A stretch of DNA of 64,000 bases from Chlamydiia bacterium (GCA_030427725.1 JAUICV010000001.1:372001-436000), one strand, 5' to 3'; shown: positions 30,724 through 39,701, numbered from the stretch's first letter. The notes: generated from the letters alone by a model not told the origin. Program-made: numbers and translations.

Positions 30724-31587
30724 CTATATTGATTGCTCAGTGTCATTTTGGTTAAAAAATGGATCGTTGAATAGCTCGATAATCTCATCTTTTTCAGGAA
30801 AATGGTAGGCAGATAGTCCGTCGACGACGTGGTTAGCGTATCCAAGCGATGTCTGAATTACAATAAATAAATTTTTCTGCCATGATCCAAAATCTTCAAC
30901 AGTTTTTATAGCCTCAATAGAGGCTCCTCTAGCTTCTAATATGTCGGTTAATTCAAGACGGTTTTTTTCAGGAAGAGAGTAAAAAAGTTCAATAGCTGAT
31001 TTTATGTCATTGTTGTAAAATCGGCCGGACATTTCATAAAGGGTTAAAGCTATCTCATGGTCATCAATAGGGTCTCTTTTGGATTGATAGTCTTGAAATT
31101 CAATTCTGATTTCTTGTGCAGAGCTTAGATCAGAGTTGGCCCTTCCTGTTTCAATCTCGTTTAAATGAGTTTTGGCTAGTTGGATTAAGTGTTTGTTTTC
31201 TAATGAAAGAGCGTTATTAAAAGTTAGCTCTGAAATAGATGACTTTAAATCGTCTATTTTTTCTAGAGTGTTGCCGTTTGAATCAACAGAGGATAGCTTT
31301 TGAATATCTTCTGTGATTAAATTGATTTCTTTATCTATCCATTTGCTATAGCAGCTATTTAAAAGCCTACCCACTTCAAGTTTTTTCTCAGAAATTATAT
31401 CAGTAAGTTGTGCTGATTTTGACATTTTTTCTGAGATGTATTCGAAAATAGTTTCTAATTTTTCTGTTAAGTCGTACAACTTGTCTTGATCAAGACTTTC
31501 TTTCAAAAGTTGCTTGTGAATACTCTTTAACTCATTATCGATCATAGTCCCTTCAAATACTGAAGAAAAATCAATAATTTTATCCAT
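30724..31587 (-). CDS. Hypothetical protein, helical
   Basis: I do not recognise this 287-residue acidic protein. It is almost entirely predicted helix, with heptad-like stretches (LLKESLDQDKLYDLTEKLE, LEKIDDLKSSISELTF) suggesting coiled coil. No signal peptide or membrane segment is seen. GAGG lies 7 bases before the ATG, so it is likely a real gene. It stands alone between folC and the exported-family gene at 31882. A cytosolic or secreted effector role is possible, but nothing shows it. Confidence 0.7.
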   Translation of the reverse strand: MDKIIDFSSVFEGTMIDNELKSIHKQLLKESLDQDKLYDLTEKLETIFEYISEKMSKSAQLTDIISEKKLEVGRLLNSCYSKWIDKEINLITEDIQKLSSVDSNGNTLEKIDDLKSSISELTFNNALSLENKHLIQLAKTHLNEIETGRANSDLSSAQEIRIEFQDYQSKRDPIDDHEIALTLYEMSGRFYNNDIKSAIELFYSLPEKNRLELTDILEARGASIEAIKTVEDFGSWQKNLFIVIQTSLGYANHVVDGLSAYHFPEKDEIIELFNDPFFNQNDTEQSI

Positions 31588-31824
31588 AGAATGCCTCTTA
31601 TATTATTTTATATTTATTATCGGGACATTATCTAAAAATGATATATTAGGTTAATAGAGCCTAATCTCCCTACGTCTATTTTACAATGTAAGCGCTTTAT
31701 TTATAAAGGTTTAAAATAAATACTTTATATAATAATTTGTAAAATTCCTATCATAACCAATTTATAATAAGTTAGATAAGATAATTAACCCTTCGTCTTT
31801 GTAAGCAGAAATTAAAAAACTAAA

Positions 31825-31853
31825 TTGACAATAGTAAAAAAAAACTCTACAGT
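31825..31853 (+). promoter_or_regulatory. Consensus promoter of exported family members 2-3
   Basis: Perfect -35 TTGACA (31825-31830), 17-base spacer, -10 TACAGT (31848-31853). The transcript would start near 31860. The rest of the 294-base gap from 31588 is very AT-rich, with no gene that I see. Confidence 0.8.
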
Positions 31854-31881
31854 TGCTCGAGAGTGAAATAGGAGGAATGTA

Positions 31882-33510
31882 GTGAGAAAAATTTTAAAAA
31901 AATTAGTTGTGTTTAGTTTTTTCTGCACAGGTTTTGCTCTGTTTGGAGATGGTTCGGTTTATAATTTTTCTGAAGCAAATCAATCAACAACAACTACTCT
32001 ACCATACATTCCTAGGCAATCAGAAGCTGCTATTCAAAACGGATCTGATTTTCCTGGTGCTGTGACTGTTACGATTAAACAAAAAGGAGGTGCCTATGGA
32101 TGTGAATTAAAATACTTTCCACCAGATGAAAAAGGTGAAGGGGTGTTACGTCCAAAAAGCCTTTGGTTTGGGCGTTGCTCAGATGCTGCAATAATAACGA
32201 CAAACCAGAATAATTTTTTTCAAGAAAAGGCTTCTGTAAATACCTATTTGATTACTGCAAGTTATGCCGATCAAGCAATATGGGTATATAAGGTGAACAT
32301 TGTATCTGGAAGAATTGTGATTACTGCACTAAATCATGTGGAAACCTTTGTATACACTCTTCCTCCAAGTCTTACAGGTTTTGTTTCAGGCTCACAAGTT
32401 GCAACTTATTTAACAGCTGTAGCAGATCACAATTCTGATCAAGCTGGATTTTATATAAGTAATAATCAAGATGACCGCAAGGGGTTTGCTATAGGTCATA
32501 AATCAAGTAATGGAGAGTGGTCTTTAACAAGAGTATTAGAAGGTGACAATGTATTTGAAAATTACTTTCTGTATTTGAGAGAAAATTCTTTAAGGTTTAC
32601 AGCAGTAGATAGAATAGAGGGATATCCGTTGAAATCTAGATCAATACTGGATTCAGAATGGGTAAATGGAGCGTTCGAAAATTCAATTACTATTTTTAGT
32701 GAAATGTATAATCAGCAATATCCCTACTCTAGGAACAATGAATTAAGAGTTGATCAAGTACTAAATGATAGATTCTATACCTATAGAAATCCTTTAGGAA
32801 ATGCTCTTGTTTATCGATTGAAGCCAGGTGAAAACGCAGGTGTAAAAATTATAAGCATTTCCAATGTAACAAGTATAGATTCATCGGCTTTCAATAGTAA
32901 ATTAGAAACTGTCATAGCAAAAGAGTTCTCAGGTGGGACAAACCCTGTTGTTACTGATTATGAAGATGTTCAAAAAGACTTTGACTGCAAGGCCTCGCCA
33001 GACTTTGACAACCAAAGTAAACAAAGTTTTATTGAAAATTTAGTTATCAAAGTCAAAGTGTCTTTTAATAATGTAAAAAAAGGAATTTTTGTTTGGGTTC
33101 AGAGTGCGAAGACAAAATCAGGGAACTATGTCTCGTTTTTGGTATATGTCTTTACTAAGGTTAACTCTGAAGGACAATTAGAAAAAGATTCAGAGGTTGT
33201 TTATACGAGTCCAATAGGAGAAGACTCTGCTTTAAATCAAATAAATACAGACAAAGTTCCTGCAGAGGAGATTCCAAAGGATGCTTTGGATTCTAACACA
33301 GAAGCTAAGGATGTGACAGTCATTGCACTACCAGTAAAAGATAATAACAAACCTGTTTATTTGATTAGGCTAGTAACTTATCTGAAAGACAAAAATACTT
33401 ACTCAGAAGAATTTTTATCTGGGACCTCTAACAAAGGTCTTCGTAAAGTTGATGCATTGATTCAGCTTGTTGATACCTATGTACCTGTAAAAACTCTGAA
33501 TCTTTTTTAA
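31882..33510 (+). CDS. Exported protein, four-member family (member 2)
   Basis: The 542-residue protein starts at GTG: GGAGG sits 6 bases before it and no ATG fits. Signal peptide: KKLVVFSFFCTGFALFG. It shares with its paralogues the blocks YIPRQSEAAI, CELKYFPPD, CSDAAIITTNQNNF, NTYLITASY, ATYLTAVADHNSDQAGF, VVTDYEDVQKDF..KASPDFDNQSK, KKGIFVWVQSAKT, KDSEVVYTSPIGED, EIPKDALDSNTEAKD and LVDTYVPVK. Function unknown. It forms an operon with the next copy, 36 bases downstream, behind a consensus promoter. Confidence 0.78.
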   Translation: MRKILKKLVVFSFFCTGFALFGDGSVYNFSEANQSTTTTLPYIPRQSEAAIQNGSDFPGAVTVTIKQKGGAYGCELKYFPPDEKGEGVLRPKSLWFGRCSDAAIITTNQNNFFQEKASVNTYLITASYADQAIWVYKVNIVSGRIVITALNHVETFVYTLPPSLTGFVSGSQVATYLTAVADHNSDQAGFYISNNQDDRKGFAIGHKSSNGEWSLTRVLEGDNVFENYFLYLRENSLRFTAVDRIEGYPLKSRSILDSEWVNGAFENSITIFSEMYNQQYPYSRNNELRVDQVLNDRFYTYRNPLGNALVYRLKPGENAGVKIISISNVTSIDSSAFNSKLETVIAKEFSGGTNPVVTDYEDVQKDFDCKASPDFDNQSKQSFIENLVIKVKVSFNNVKKGIFVWVQSAKTKSGNYVSFLVYVFTKVNSEGQLEKDSEVVYTSPIGEDSALNQINTDKVPAEEIPKDALDSNTEAKDVTVIALPVKDNNKPVYLIRLVTYLKDKNTYSEEFLSGTSNKGLRKVDALIQLVDTYVPVKTLNLF

Positions 33511-33546
33511 CTATTACGAATATATCATTAGAACTAGAGAGGTAAA

Positions 33547-35163
33547 ATGAAGAATAATTTAAGTAAATTTTGTTTAGGTTTTTTAATTTTAACGAGTCAA
33601 ATTTTTGGTAATGTTGCTGATCCCAATTTTACAGATGTATCATCAGAAACAACAAAAACTGAACCATACAAACCACAACAGGCGTTTGCAGCAATAAGAA
33701 ACAGACCTGGGTTAAGAGCTGGGTGTGTAAGCGCCTTGATTACTAAAAACACATCCAATAATTATCAGTGTGAGCTTAGGTACTTCAAGCCAGATGCAAA
33801 TGGGATACCAACTTCAATCGAAGTGGGGGTGTTTGATAAATGCTCTGATGCTGCTGTTGTTACGACGAACATGAAGAATTTTAACGATTTGACAGCAAGT
33901 GTAAACACATACCTCATTGTAACAAACTATGGGGTCAATCAAATCAGGATTTATAAACTTAGCATTAATCAAAAAGGCAATCTAACAACAGTCTTAGAAA
34001 AAGCCTTTTCAGTAGAAGTTTTTAGTGTACCTCCAAATCTTGCTGGGTTCGTACCAGGTTTTGGTCAAATAGCGACTTATCTTTACGCTGCTGCAGATAG
34101 AGATTCAGATCAACTAGGGTTTATCTTAGTAAAAGATGAGGATACAATTATAGGATTAAAAAAAGAAGGAAAGGCTTGGTCTTTTAATGCTTCTTTTTTT
34201 GATGCAGCGTTTGAAAGTTATGATTTATTTTTATCTGGAAGTGATTTCTTGCTTACAATTTCGTATACAGAATCACTCGATTCTAGAGCTGTTGGGAATT
34301 ATAAAATTATTGATGAAGCTATAGATTCCGATACCGTTGTTGGTAACCTCTTATCGTTTGACCAAGAGTATCCAGTATCTCCATTAAATACAGTGGATTA
34401 CGTGAAAGCAGGAAATAGCTCATATATGATTTATAGAGCACCTAACAAGACAGCTCGAGTCTATAAGGTCAATCAAGCAAGGACCTTGGCTAGTTTATAT
34501 TTATCGATAGCAAATACTGAGTCAGTAGATGTTCAAGCTTTGCAAGCTAAGATAGAGACAATGGTTGCAAAAAACTCTACTGACGGTAAAAACGGCGTTG
34601 TTACCGATTTTGAGGACGCTTCAAAAAACTTCGAAGGGAAGGCTTCAGAGGAGTTTGATAATGACTCGAAGTCGAATTTTGCATCAAATGTAGTTGTGAA
34701 AATAAAATTGTCGATTGGAAATTTAGGTAAGGGAATTGTGGTTTGGATTGAAAAAGCCAGAACTACATCAGGAAGATTTGTTTCAATATTGGCGTATATG
34801 TTCTTAGATAAAACATCTACTGATAATCTTGAGAAAGATTCAGAGGTTGTTTATTCAACTCCAACTGGAGACGATACGGCGTCAAAGCAGCTAAATATGC
34901 CTAGTGTGGAAGCTACAAGCATTCCAGACGAAGCTTTGACTAGTAATACAGAAGTCAAAGACGTAGATGCGATAACATTACCTTCTAAAGAAGGTGAGAC
35001 ACCAGCTTATATGATCCAGCTGATAACATATTTGAAAAACAGCAAGACGTACTCTGTAGAGTACTTATCTGGAAATGCAGATGATTCATCTTTGAGTACG
35101 GTAGATGCGTTAATTAAGCTTATCGACACTTATACACCGATTAAAGTAAATAGTGCTTTTTAG
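33547..35163 (+). CDS. Exported protein, four-member family (member 3)
   Basis: The 538-residue protein has a signal peptide (SKFCLGFLILTSQIFG) and an AGAGAGG ribosome site 4 bases before the ATG. Compared with member 2 it shares CSDAAVVTTNMKNF, ASVNTYLIVTNY, IATYLYAAADRDSDQLGF, VVTDFEDASKNFEGKAS, GNLGKGIVVWIEKA, KDSEVVYSTPTGDD and DALIKLIDTYTPIK. The C-terminal half is better conserved than the middle, which suggests that the tail is the constant functional part. Its stop overlaps the stop of the convergent mnmM gene. Confidence 0.78.
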   Translation: MKNNLSKFCLGFLILTSQIFGNVADPNFTDVSSETTKTEPYKPQQAFAAIRNRPGLRAGCVSALITKNTSNNYQCELRYFKPDANGIPTSIEVGVFDKCSDAAVVTTNMKNFNDLTASVNTYLIVTNYGVNQIRIYKLSINQKGNLTTVLEKAFSVEVFSVPPNLAGFVPGFGQIATYLYAAADRDSDQLGFILVKDEDTIIGLKKEGKAWSFNASFFDAAFESYDLFLSGSDFLLTISYTESLDSRAVGNYKIIDEAIDSDTVVGNLLSFDQEYPVSPLNTVDYVKAGNSSYMIYRAPNKTARVYKVNQARTLASLYLSIANTESVDVQALQAKIETMVAKNSTDGKNGVVTDFEDASKNFEGKASEEFDNDSKSNFASNVVVKIKLSIGNLGKGIVVWIEKARTTSGRFVSILAYMFLDKTSTDNLEKDSEVVYSTPTGDDTASKQLNMPSVEATSIPDEALTSNTEVKDVDAITLPSKEGETPAYMIQLITYLKNSKTYSVEYLSGNADDSSLSTVDALIKLIDTYTPIKVNSAF

Positions 35164-35750
35164 ATAGCTTTTTGAATAAGTACTAATATAGGAGCGTTCT
35201 TTCTATTGACCAAGTCATAAGAACAGACACTATAGCTTTTAGGACAGACGTGAGATAAAAATTCGAGTAGAAGATTTGTTTCACGTTTGCCTTCGGAGTG
35301 ACCAACGTAACAGGAAACACTAATAAGCCCTCCTTCTTTTATCCAATTAAGAGCAATGTCTATACTTTTTAGAGTTGTCTCAGCATCCGTTGTGATTGTT
35401 TTATCTCCCCCTGGAAGGTACCCTAAATTATAAACTATAAAATCACAGTTTTTTGAATCGCTAGGAAAAGTTTCAAAGGACTGGTTGTAAAATTCAATGT
35501 TATGAAAACTCTCTTTGCTCACATGGGTTTTAACCCGATTTTTTGTAGATTCTATAGCGGTACTTTGAATGTCTAAGCAATAAAGTTTTCCATTTCCATG
35601 ATTTAAGATACTTTTTGCAAGATAAAGAGAGTCGTGACCATTTCCACATGTAGCATCAATTGCTGTCATACCAGGTTTTAAAAACCTCGACCACATAATA
35701 TGAGCTTGATCTTGATGAGATCTAAATAGGGGAAATTGTTTAGTGTTCAT
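35160..35750 (-). CDS. mnmM: tRNA (mnm5s2U34) methyltransferase MnmM-like
   Basis: Class I SAM methyltransferase of 196 residues. It has the SAM motif IDATCGNGHDSLYLA near residue 32 and YNLGYLPGGDKTITT near 106, then SVSCYVGHSEGKRE; NLGYLPGGDK is characteristic of the YtqB/MnmM family, which methylates the wobble uridine of certain tRNAs in the cytosol. The gene sits as a single leftward unit among exported-family genes. Its stop overlaps the member 3 stop by four bases. Confidence 0.85.
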   Translation of the reverse strand: MNTKQFPLFRSHQDQAHIMWSRFLKPGMTAIDATCGNGHDSLYLAKSILNHGNGKLYCLDIQSTAIESTKNRVKTHVSKESFHNIEFYNQSFETFPSDSKNCDFIVYNLGYLPGGDKTITTDAETTLKSIDIALNWIKEGGLISVSCYVGHSEGKRETNLLLEFLSHVCPKSYSVCSYDLVNRKNAPILVLIQKAI

Positions 35751-35777
35751 TGATCTTTTAAAGATTAAAACATTTAA

Positions 35778-35806
35778 TTGACACCGGAAGGATTGTTATT
35801 TAGTTT
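35778..35806 (+). promoter_or_regulatory. Promoter of exported family member 4
   Basis: Perfect -35 TTGACA (35778-35783), 17-base spacer, -10 TAGTTT (35801-35806). It lies 33 bases before the chosen ATG at 35840. Confidence 0.65.
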
Positions 35807-35839
35807 AAGAAATAAATGTTACAAATTTGGGGTTATAAA

Positions 35840-37456
35840 ATGAAGGCTGTTTTTAAAAATTTTATGCTTTTCTTGATATCTATTTGCTCATCTTCGTTAT
35901 TTGGGTCTGTTTCAGAATCCGTTTTTAAAGACGTTGAGCAAGAAACGTTAAAAATACAACCGTATATTCCTAAGCAGTCTATAGCTCCTATACGCTCTGT
36001 TAAGAATGGGAATAATTTCATTAGTATAGTAATCAATCCTAATGGCTCGGGTGGTTATTTGTGTCAGTTACAACATCTTGTTCAAACAGATGGCACAGGC
36101 CCTTCCGTTATAAAAGAGACTAGAACATTTCAATATTGTAGTGATGCGGCGGTGGTTACTACGAATGAAAATAATTTTTTCGATTCGACAGCTAGTGTTA
36201 ATACGTACCTTATCACTGCGAATTACAGAGCTAAAAAAATTTTTATATATAAATTGACCATTACTGAGACTGGAGCTTTAAGAGTTAATGGCGTTACGGC
36301 TAATACAGCAGATGTTTTTGAAACCCCTCCTACTCAAGGTGATACAACACAAAATGTCTTTGCAACTTATCTAATTGCTGCAGCTGACAACAATTCAGAT
36401 CAACTAGGATATTTTTATCCTGAAGTGGAGCTTCGTTCCTGTCAGATAGGTCAAAAGAAAGCAGGTGAAGCTTGGTTTGTAAAACAAACACTCTCTGATG
36501 TGCACTTTGAAAACTACGATTTGACTTTGTCTGGAAATATGTTCCAGCTTGGAGCTTCTTTAATAGATAGAAATTTAGCTGAAAGGAGACTAGGTTTATA
36601 TCAAATTGAAGAGTCTGCTTTAGCAGGAGGAATTTTGGTTGGAACTGAAACTTATGGGACTAAGTATAATTTGTCTCCAACGAATTCAGTAAGGCTGGTC
36701 TTAGTTGAAAATACACACTACTTTATCTATCGCAATCCTCTGAGAAGAGGGAACGTTTATAAAGTAGGTCCTGGAGCTACTTCAGGAACTCTTGTGTTAG
36801 AAGTTCCGTTTGTAGCATCTCTAGATAGCATGGAATTTCAAAAGAAGCTTGAAATGGTTACTGTTCAAAATTCTAGCCAAGGAGAAAACCCAACAGTTTC
36901 TGATTATGAGGATAATTCTTTGGACTTTGAAGCGAAACCGTCTCCTGGTTTCGACAGTGAATCAAGAAAGGACTTTGTGAGTAATGTTGCTATTAAAATC
37001 AGAATAGCAATAGGAAATTTGAAAAAAGGTATTATTATCTGGATCCAAAATGCCACAACATCTAAAGGCAACTCTGTAGCTATCTTAGCATATGTATTTG
37101 TGGATCTGAGCTCAAAAAATACATTAACAAAGGAATCTGAAGTTGTTTATTCAATGCCTCTTGGAGACGATTCTGGAAAAAATCAGCTGAATTCCCCTTA
37201 TAAACAAGCAGATGAAATTCCGGAAGAGGCACTTGAGAGTGACACCGAAGTGAAAGAGATTGACGTTAAAGTTCTTCCGGCAAAGGATGGAGAAAAACCA
37301 AACTATGTAGTTAAGTTAGTGACGTATGAAAAAAAGAGTAAGACCTATTCAACAGAGTTGTTAGTTGGTAGTCCTGATACCGGTTTAAGTCCTGTAGATA
37401 AATTGATTAAATCCTGTAATGATTATGCCCCGATTAGGTCTATCGGTAGGTTTTAA
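35840..37456 (+). CDS. Exported protein, four-member family (member 4)
   Basis: The 538-residue protein starts at the ATG at 35840, preceded by GGGG 7 bases upstream; the ATG at 35816 would put eight extra residues in front of the signal peptide (FKNFMLFLISICSSSLFG). Shared blocks: YIPKQSIAPI, CSDAAVVTTNENNF, NTYLITANY, ATYLIAAADNNSDQLGY, VSDYEDNSLDFEAKPSPGFD, GNLKKGIIIWIQNATT, KESEVVYSMPLGDD, IPEEALESDTEVKE and the tail DKLIKSCNDYAPIRS. It is followed by an intrinsic terminator. Confidence 0.78.
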   Translation: MKAVFKNFMLFLISICSSSLFGSVSESVFKDVEQETLKIQPYIPKQSIAPIRSVKNGNNFISIVINPNGSGGYLCQLQHLVQTDGTGPSVIKETRTFQYCSDAAVVTTNENNFFDSTASVNTYLITANYRAKKIFIYKLTITETGALRVNGVTANTADVFETPPTQGDTTQNVFATYLIAAADNNSDQLGYFYPEVELRSCQIGQKKAGEAWFVKQTLSDVHFENYDLTLSGNMFQLGASLIDRNLAERRLGLYQIEESALAGGILVGTETYGTKYNLSPTNSVRLVLVENTHYFIYRNPLRRGNVYKVGPGATSGTLVLEVPFVASLDSMEFQKKLEMVTVQNSSQGENPTVSDYEDNSLDFEAKPSPGFDSESRKDFVSNVAIKIRIAIGNLKKGIIIWIQNATTSKGNSVAILAYVFVDLSSKNTLTKESEVVYSMPLGDDSGKNQLNSPYKQADEIPEEALESDTEVKEIDVKVLPAKDGEKPNYVVKLVTYEKKSKTYSTELLVGSPDTGLSPVDKLIKSCNDYAPIRSIGRF

Positions 37457-37481
37457 AGAGAGGATGAGCCCTCTCTTTTTT
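37455..37481 (+). terminator. Intrinsic terminator after family member 4
   Basis: Perfect 9-bp stem (AAAGAGAGG / CCTCTCTTT, loop ATGAGC) followed by further T residues. It starts at the stop codon of the gene. Confidence 0.85.
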
Positions 37482-37546
37482 AAAGGAATTTCTTTTGATA
37501 TTTAGACTTTAACCGAAAAGACCTCTCTGCTTGGTTTTAATATACC

Positions 37547-37575
37547 TTGTCAAGAATTGAGCTTAGGCTTAATAT
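37547..37575 (+). promoter_or_regulatory. Promoter of tRNA-Val
   Basis: -35 TTGTCA (37547-37552), 17-base spacer, -10 TAATAT (37570-37575). Start of transcription would be near 37582, nine bases before the tRNA. Confidence 0.75.
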
Positions 37576-37590
37576 CTCCTGTACTAATGA

Positions 37591-37664
<74 letters not shown>

Positions 37665-37680
37665 TAAAATTATATCATGT

Positions 37681-38850
37681 ATGTCTAATAAGTTTTTAGA
37701 TTCTAGTGACCAAAGCCTTGCTTTAGAGATTTTTTCAGCAGCGCTTCATACGCTCTTTCCAAAGGGAAGGATTGTTCAAAAAAAAACATCTATATTTGGT
37801 TTTGAATGTGAGTTTGTGATTGATCATCCTCTTGATACTTTGAGTTTAGATCATATTACCAAAAGATATCAGGAGTGTCTTCGAAATGGAGGCTTTAGAT
37901 CCTTTGAAATGGTCCGAGATAATGCTATAGAGTATTTAAAGCATGAAAAGCTGTTTGATTTAGCAAAAAGCATTGATGAGGACAATCAGCTAGTTGAGCT
38001 TGTATCTCTTATGGGATATACATCTATTCCTCTAAGGCCTATAAGTGAAAATTTTAAAGAAATCAGATATCTAAACATCCGAGAAATGGAACTGATTTCT
38101 AAAAAAGATTTTCAGAAAAAAGCTAGACTAACCTATCACTTCGTTGCTGCAGCAACCTCTTCAAAGAAGATATACGCTGAATATATCAAAGATTTGAAAA
38201 TTGCAAATAAAGGCTCTCACTTATTAATTGGAGAGAAAAAAGGGTATTTAAAATCTAAACCTATACTTTGCTGGGAGCCTAAAGGTTTGATCGAAGTTAA
38301 AAAAGCTTTAGAAGATAAAATAAGTCGTCTTCGTGAAAAGTTTGGTTTTTTTATAAGTGCTCTAAAAGATTGTGATATTATCAAAAAAACACTTGTCGAT
38401 AGTGTTGGTGTGTATATCGAGAGTGCTTATGATACGTTTGACTTAGAAGAAGGGCTTTTTGCCCTGCCAATTAGAACAAGCAATGTTGGTTTTTCTCCAT
38501 ATAATCAAAAAAAATTGTTTAAAGAACTAGAAACTGCTGCGGACTTTGTCTTAAAGGCGAGCTCTCTGATCAAAACTTCTCCAATTATAACTCTTTGTTT
38601 TTCTAAAGATTGTAAGAAACAAGCCGATCATCTTAATGAGATTTTATTAGAAAATAACCTTGATGTTTCACTTCAGAGTGTTAAATCTCAATCTAAGTTC
38701 CTCGAGCTTTCATGTTATAAAGCTGATTCCTTTAAAAGAAATTGGCTCGTAGCAACGCTTTCAATTGACTATGATCAAAATTGTATTTTAACAGCTTTAG
38801 AGAATCTTGAGCTTTGGCAAGGGCTTATAATTGAAATGGAGTCTTGTTAA
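37681..38850 (+). CDS. ThrRS-like protein without catalytic motifs
   Basis: This 389-residue protein sits where thrS lies in the common thrS-infC-rpmI-rplT-pheS cluster. Its first 150 residues align by eye to the threonyl-tRNA synthetase editing (N2) domain: AALHTLFPKG, ECEFVIDHPLDTLSLDHI, then NAIEYLKHEKL. The tail (SPIITLCFSKDCKKQADHL) resembles an anticodon-binding domain. The editing residues are lost: the HxxxH pair reads as SLALE, and the Cys/His pair as TSIPLRPIS. I see no class II motifs 1-3. It is probably an inactive relic with a new role (inference). It has no ribosome site and may be read through from tRNA-Val. Confidence 0.5.
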   Translation: MSNKFLDSSDQSLALEIFSAALHTLFPKGRIVQKKTSIFGFECEFVIDHPLDTLSLDHITKRYQECLRNGGFRSFEMVRDNAIEYLKHEKLFDLAKSIDEDNQLVELVSLMGYTSIPLRPISENFKEIRYLNIREMELISKKDFQKKARLTYHFVAAATSSKKIYAEYIKDLKIANKGSHLLIGEKKGYLKSKPILCWEPKGLIEVKKALEDKISRLREKFGFFISALKDCDIIKKTLVDSVGVYIESAYDTFDLEEGLFALPIRTSNVGFSPYNQKKLFKELETAADFVLKASSLIKTSPIITLCFSKDCKKQADHLNEILLENNLDVSLQSVKSQSKFLELSCYKADSFKRNWLVATLSIDYDQNCILTALENLELWQGLIIEMESC

Positions 38851-38895
38851 AAATTTCATTGAAATTTGCTTTTGGGACTAAAAAAGAATATCTCT

Positions 38896-38937
38896 AAAAT
38901 ACTCTGGTCGGTTACTCTATGGGGAGTTAAGTATTTT
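38896..38937 (+). promoter_or_regulatory. Structured leader before infC
   Basis: A perfect 8-bp outer stem (AAAATACT / AGTATTTT) encloses a smaller hairpin (ACTC-TATGGG-GAGT) and ends in TTTTCTA, 20 bases before the infC start. It could be an attenuator or a protein-binding leader, as infC-rplT leaders are in other bacteria; which one cannot be told here. Confidence 0.4.
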
Positions 38938-38957
38938 CTAGGTAAGGAATAAGCATT

Positions 38958-39467
38958 TTGAAGATCAATAAGCAGATACGAGCAAGCCAAGTTAGATTGA
39001 TTGATGATACTGGAGCCCAGCTTGGAATTTTTGCCATAGGAAAGGCCCTGCAACTAGCGGAAGAGAAGGGACTTGACCTAGTTGAAATATCAGGTCAAGC
39101 GACACCGCCGGTATGTAAACTGATTGATTATGGCAAATTTCGCTATCAACAGACTAAAAAAGAAAAAGAAAATAAGAAGGCTCAGCATCAGAGTAAGCTA
39201 AAAGAAATTAAAATGAAGCCTAACATCGATGACCATGACTTTATGGTTAAGGTGAAAAGAGCTAGAGATTTTATATCGAAAGGTGATAAAGTAAGAGTCA
39301 CCTGTTTTTTCAGAGGTCGAGAAATCGTTCATTCTGAGCTAGGGCGTAGGGTGATAAATAGATTTTGTGAGCAACTAGAAGATGTTGCTTCAAAAGAATT
39401 CGATCCGAAAATGATGGGCAAGACGCTATCTCTTGTGCTTGCGCCAGTTGGGAAAAAGAAAAATTAG
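38958..39467 (+). CDS. infC: Translation initiation factor IF-3
   Basis: Binds the 30S subunit and controls start-codon choice. The 169-residue protein shows INKQIRASQVRLIDD at the start, LDLVEISGQATPPVCKLIDYGKF (quoted as LVEISGQATPPVCKL), then the C-domain with KLKEIKMKPNIDDHDF and VTCFFRGREIVH. There is no ATG. The start is TTG at 38958 or the in-frame ATT at 38955; ATT would sit 6 bases after AAGGA, closer to the ideal than TTG. A rare start codon is well known for E. coli infC, where IF-3 limits its own synthesis. First gene of infC-rpmI-rplT-pheS. Confidence 0.95.
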   Translation: MKINKQIRASQVRLIDDTGAQLGIFAIGKALQLAEEKGLDLVEISGQATPPVCKLIDYGKFRYQQTKKEKENKKAQHQSKLKEIKMKPNIDDHDFMVKVKRARDFISKGDKVRVTCFFRGREIVHSELGRRVINRFCEQLEDVASKEFDPKMMGKTLSLVLAPVGKKKN

Positions 39468-39478
39468 GAGCTACAACA

Positions 39479-39676
39479 GTGCCAAAGATGAAAACGAATA
39501 AGTCCATTAAAGGACGTTTTAAGGTGACAGGTACAGGCAAGCTTGTGAGAAATAAGTCTGGACGTCGTCACATCTTAACAAAAAAATCTGGGAACAAAAA
39601 ACGTCATTTAAGAAAAGAGACTCTTCTTGATGATCAGCACACAAAGCTGTACAAGCGTTTAATTGGTGTTTCTTAA
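39479..39676 (+). CDS. rpmI: 50S ribosomal protein L35
   Basis: The 65-residue protein matches L35 over its whole length: PKMKTNKSIKGRFKVTGTGK at the start and SGRRHILTKKSGNKKRHLR in the middle. It starts with GTG, with AGGAG 8 bases upstream; the family's usual MPKMKT start makes this choice safe. Part of the infC operon, 11 bases after infC. Confidence 0.97.
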   Translation: MPKMKTNKSIKGRFKVTGTGKLVRNKSGRRHILTKKSGNKKRHLRKETLLDDQHTKLYKRLIGVS

Positions 39677-39701
39677 AAGTTATTAAAAGGGTGATGGATT
39701 A

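Noticed and set aside
25521..37456. Prophage or transposon carrying the exported family
   Set aside because: No integrase, transposase, terminal repeats or phage structural genes were found around it.
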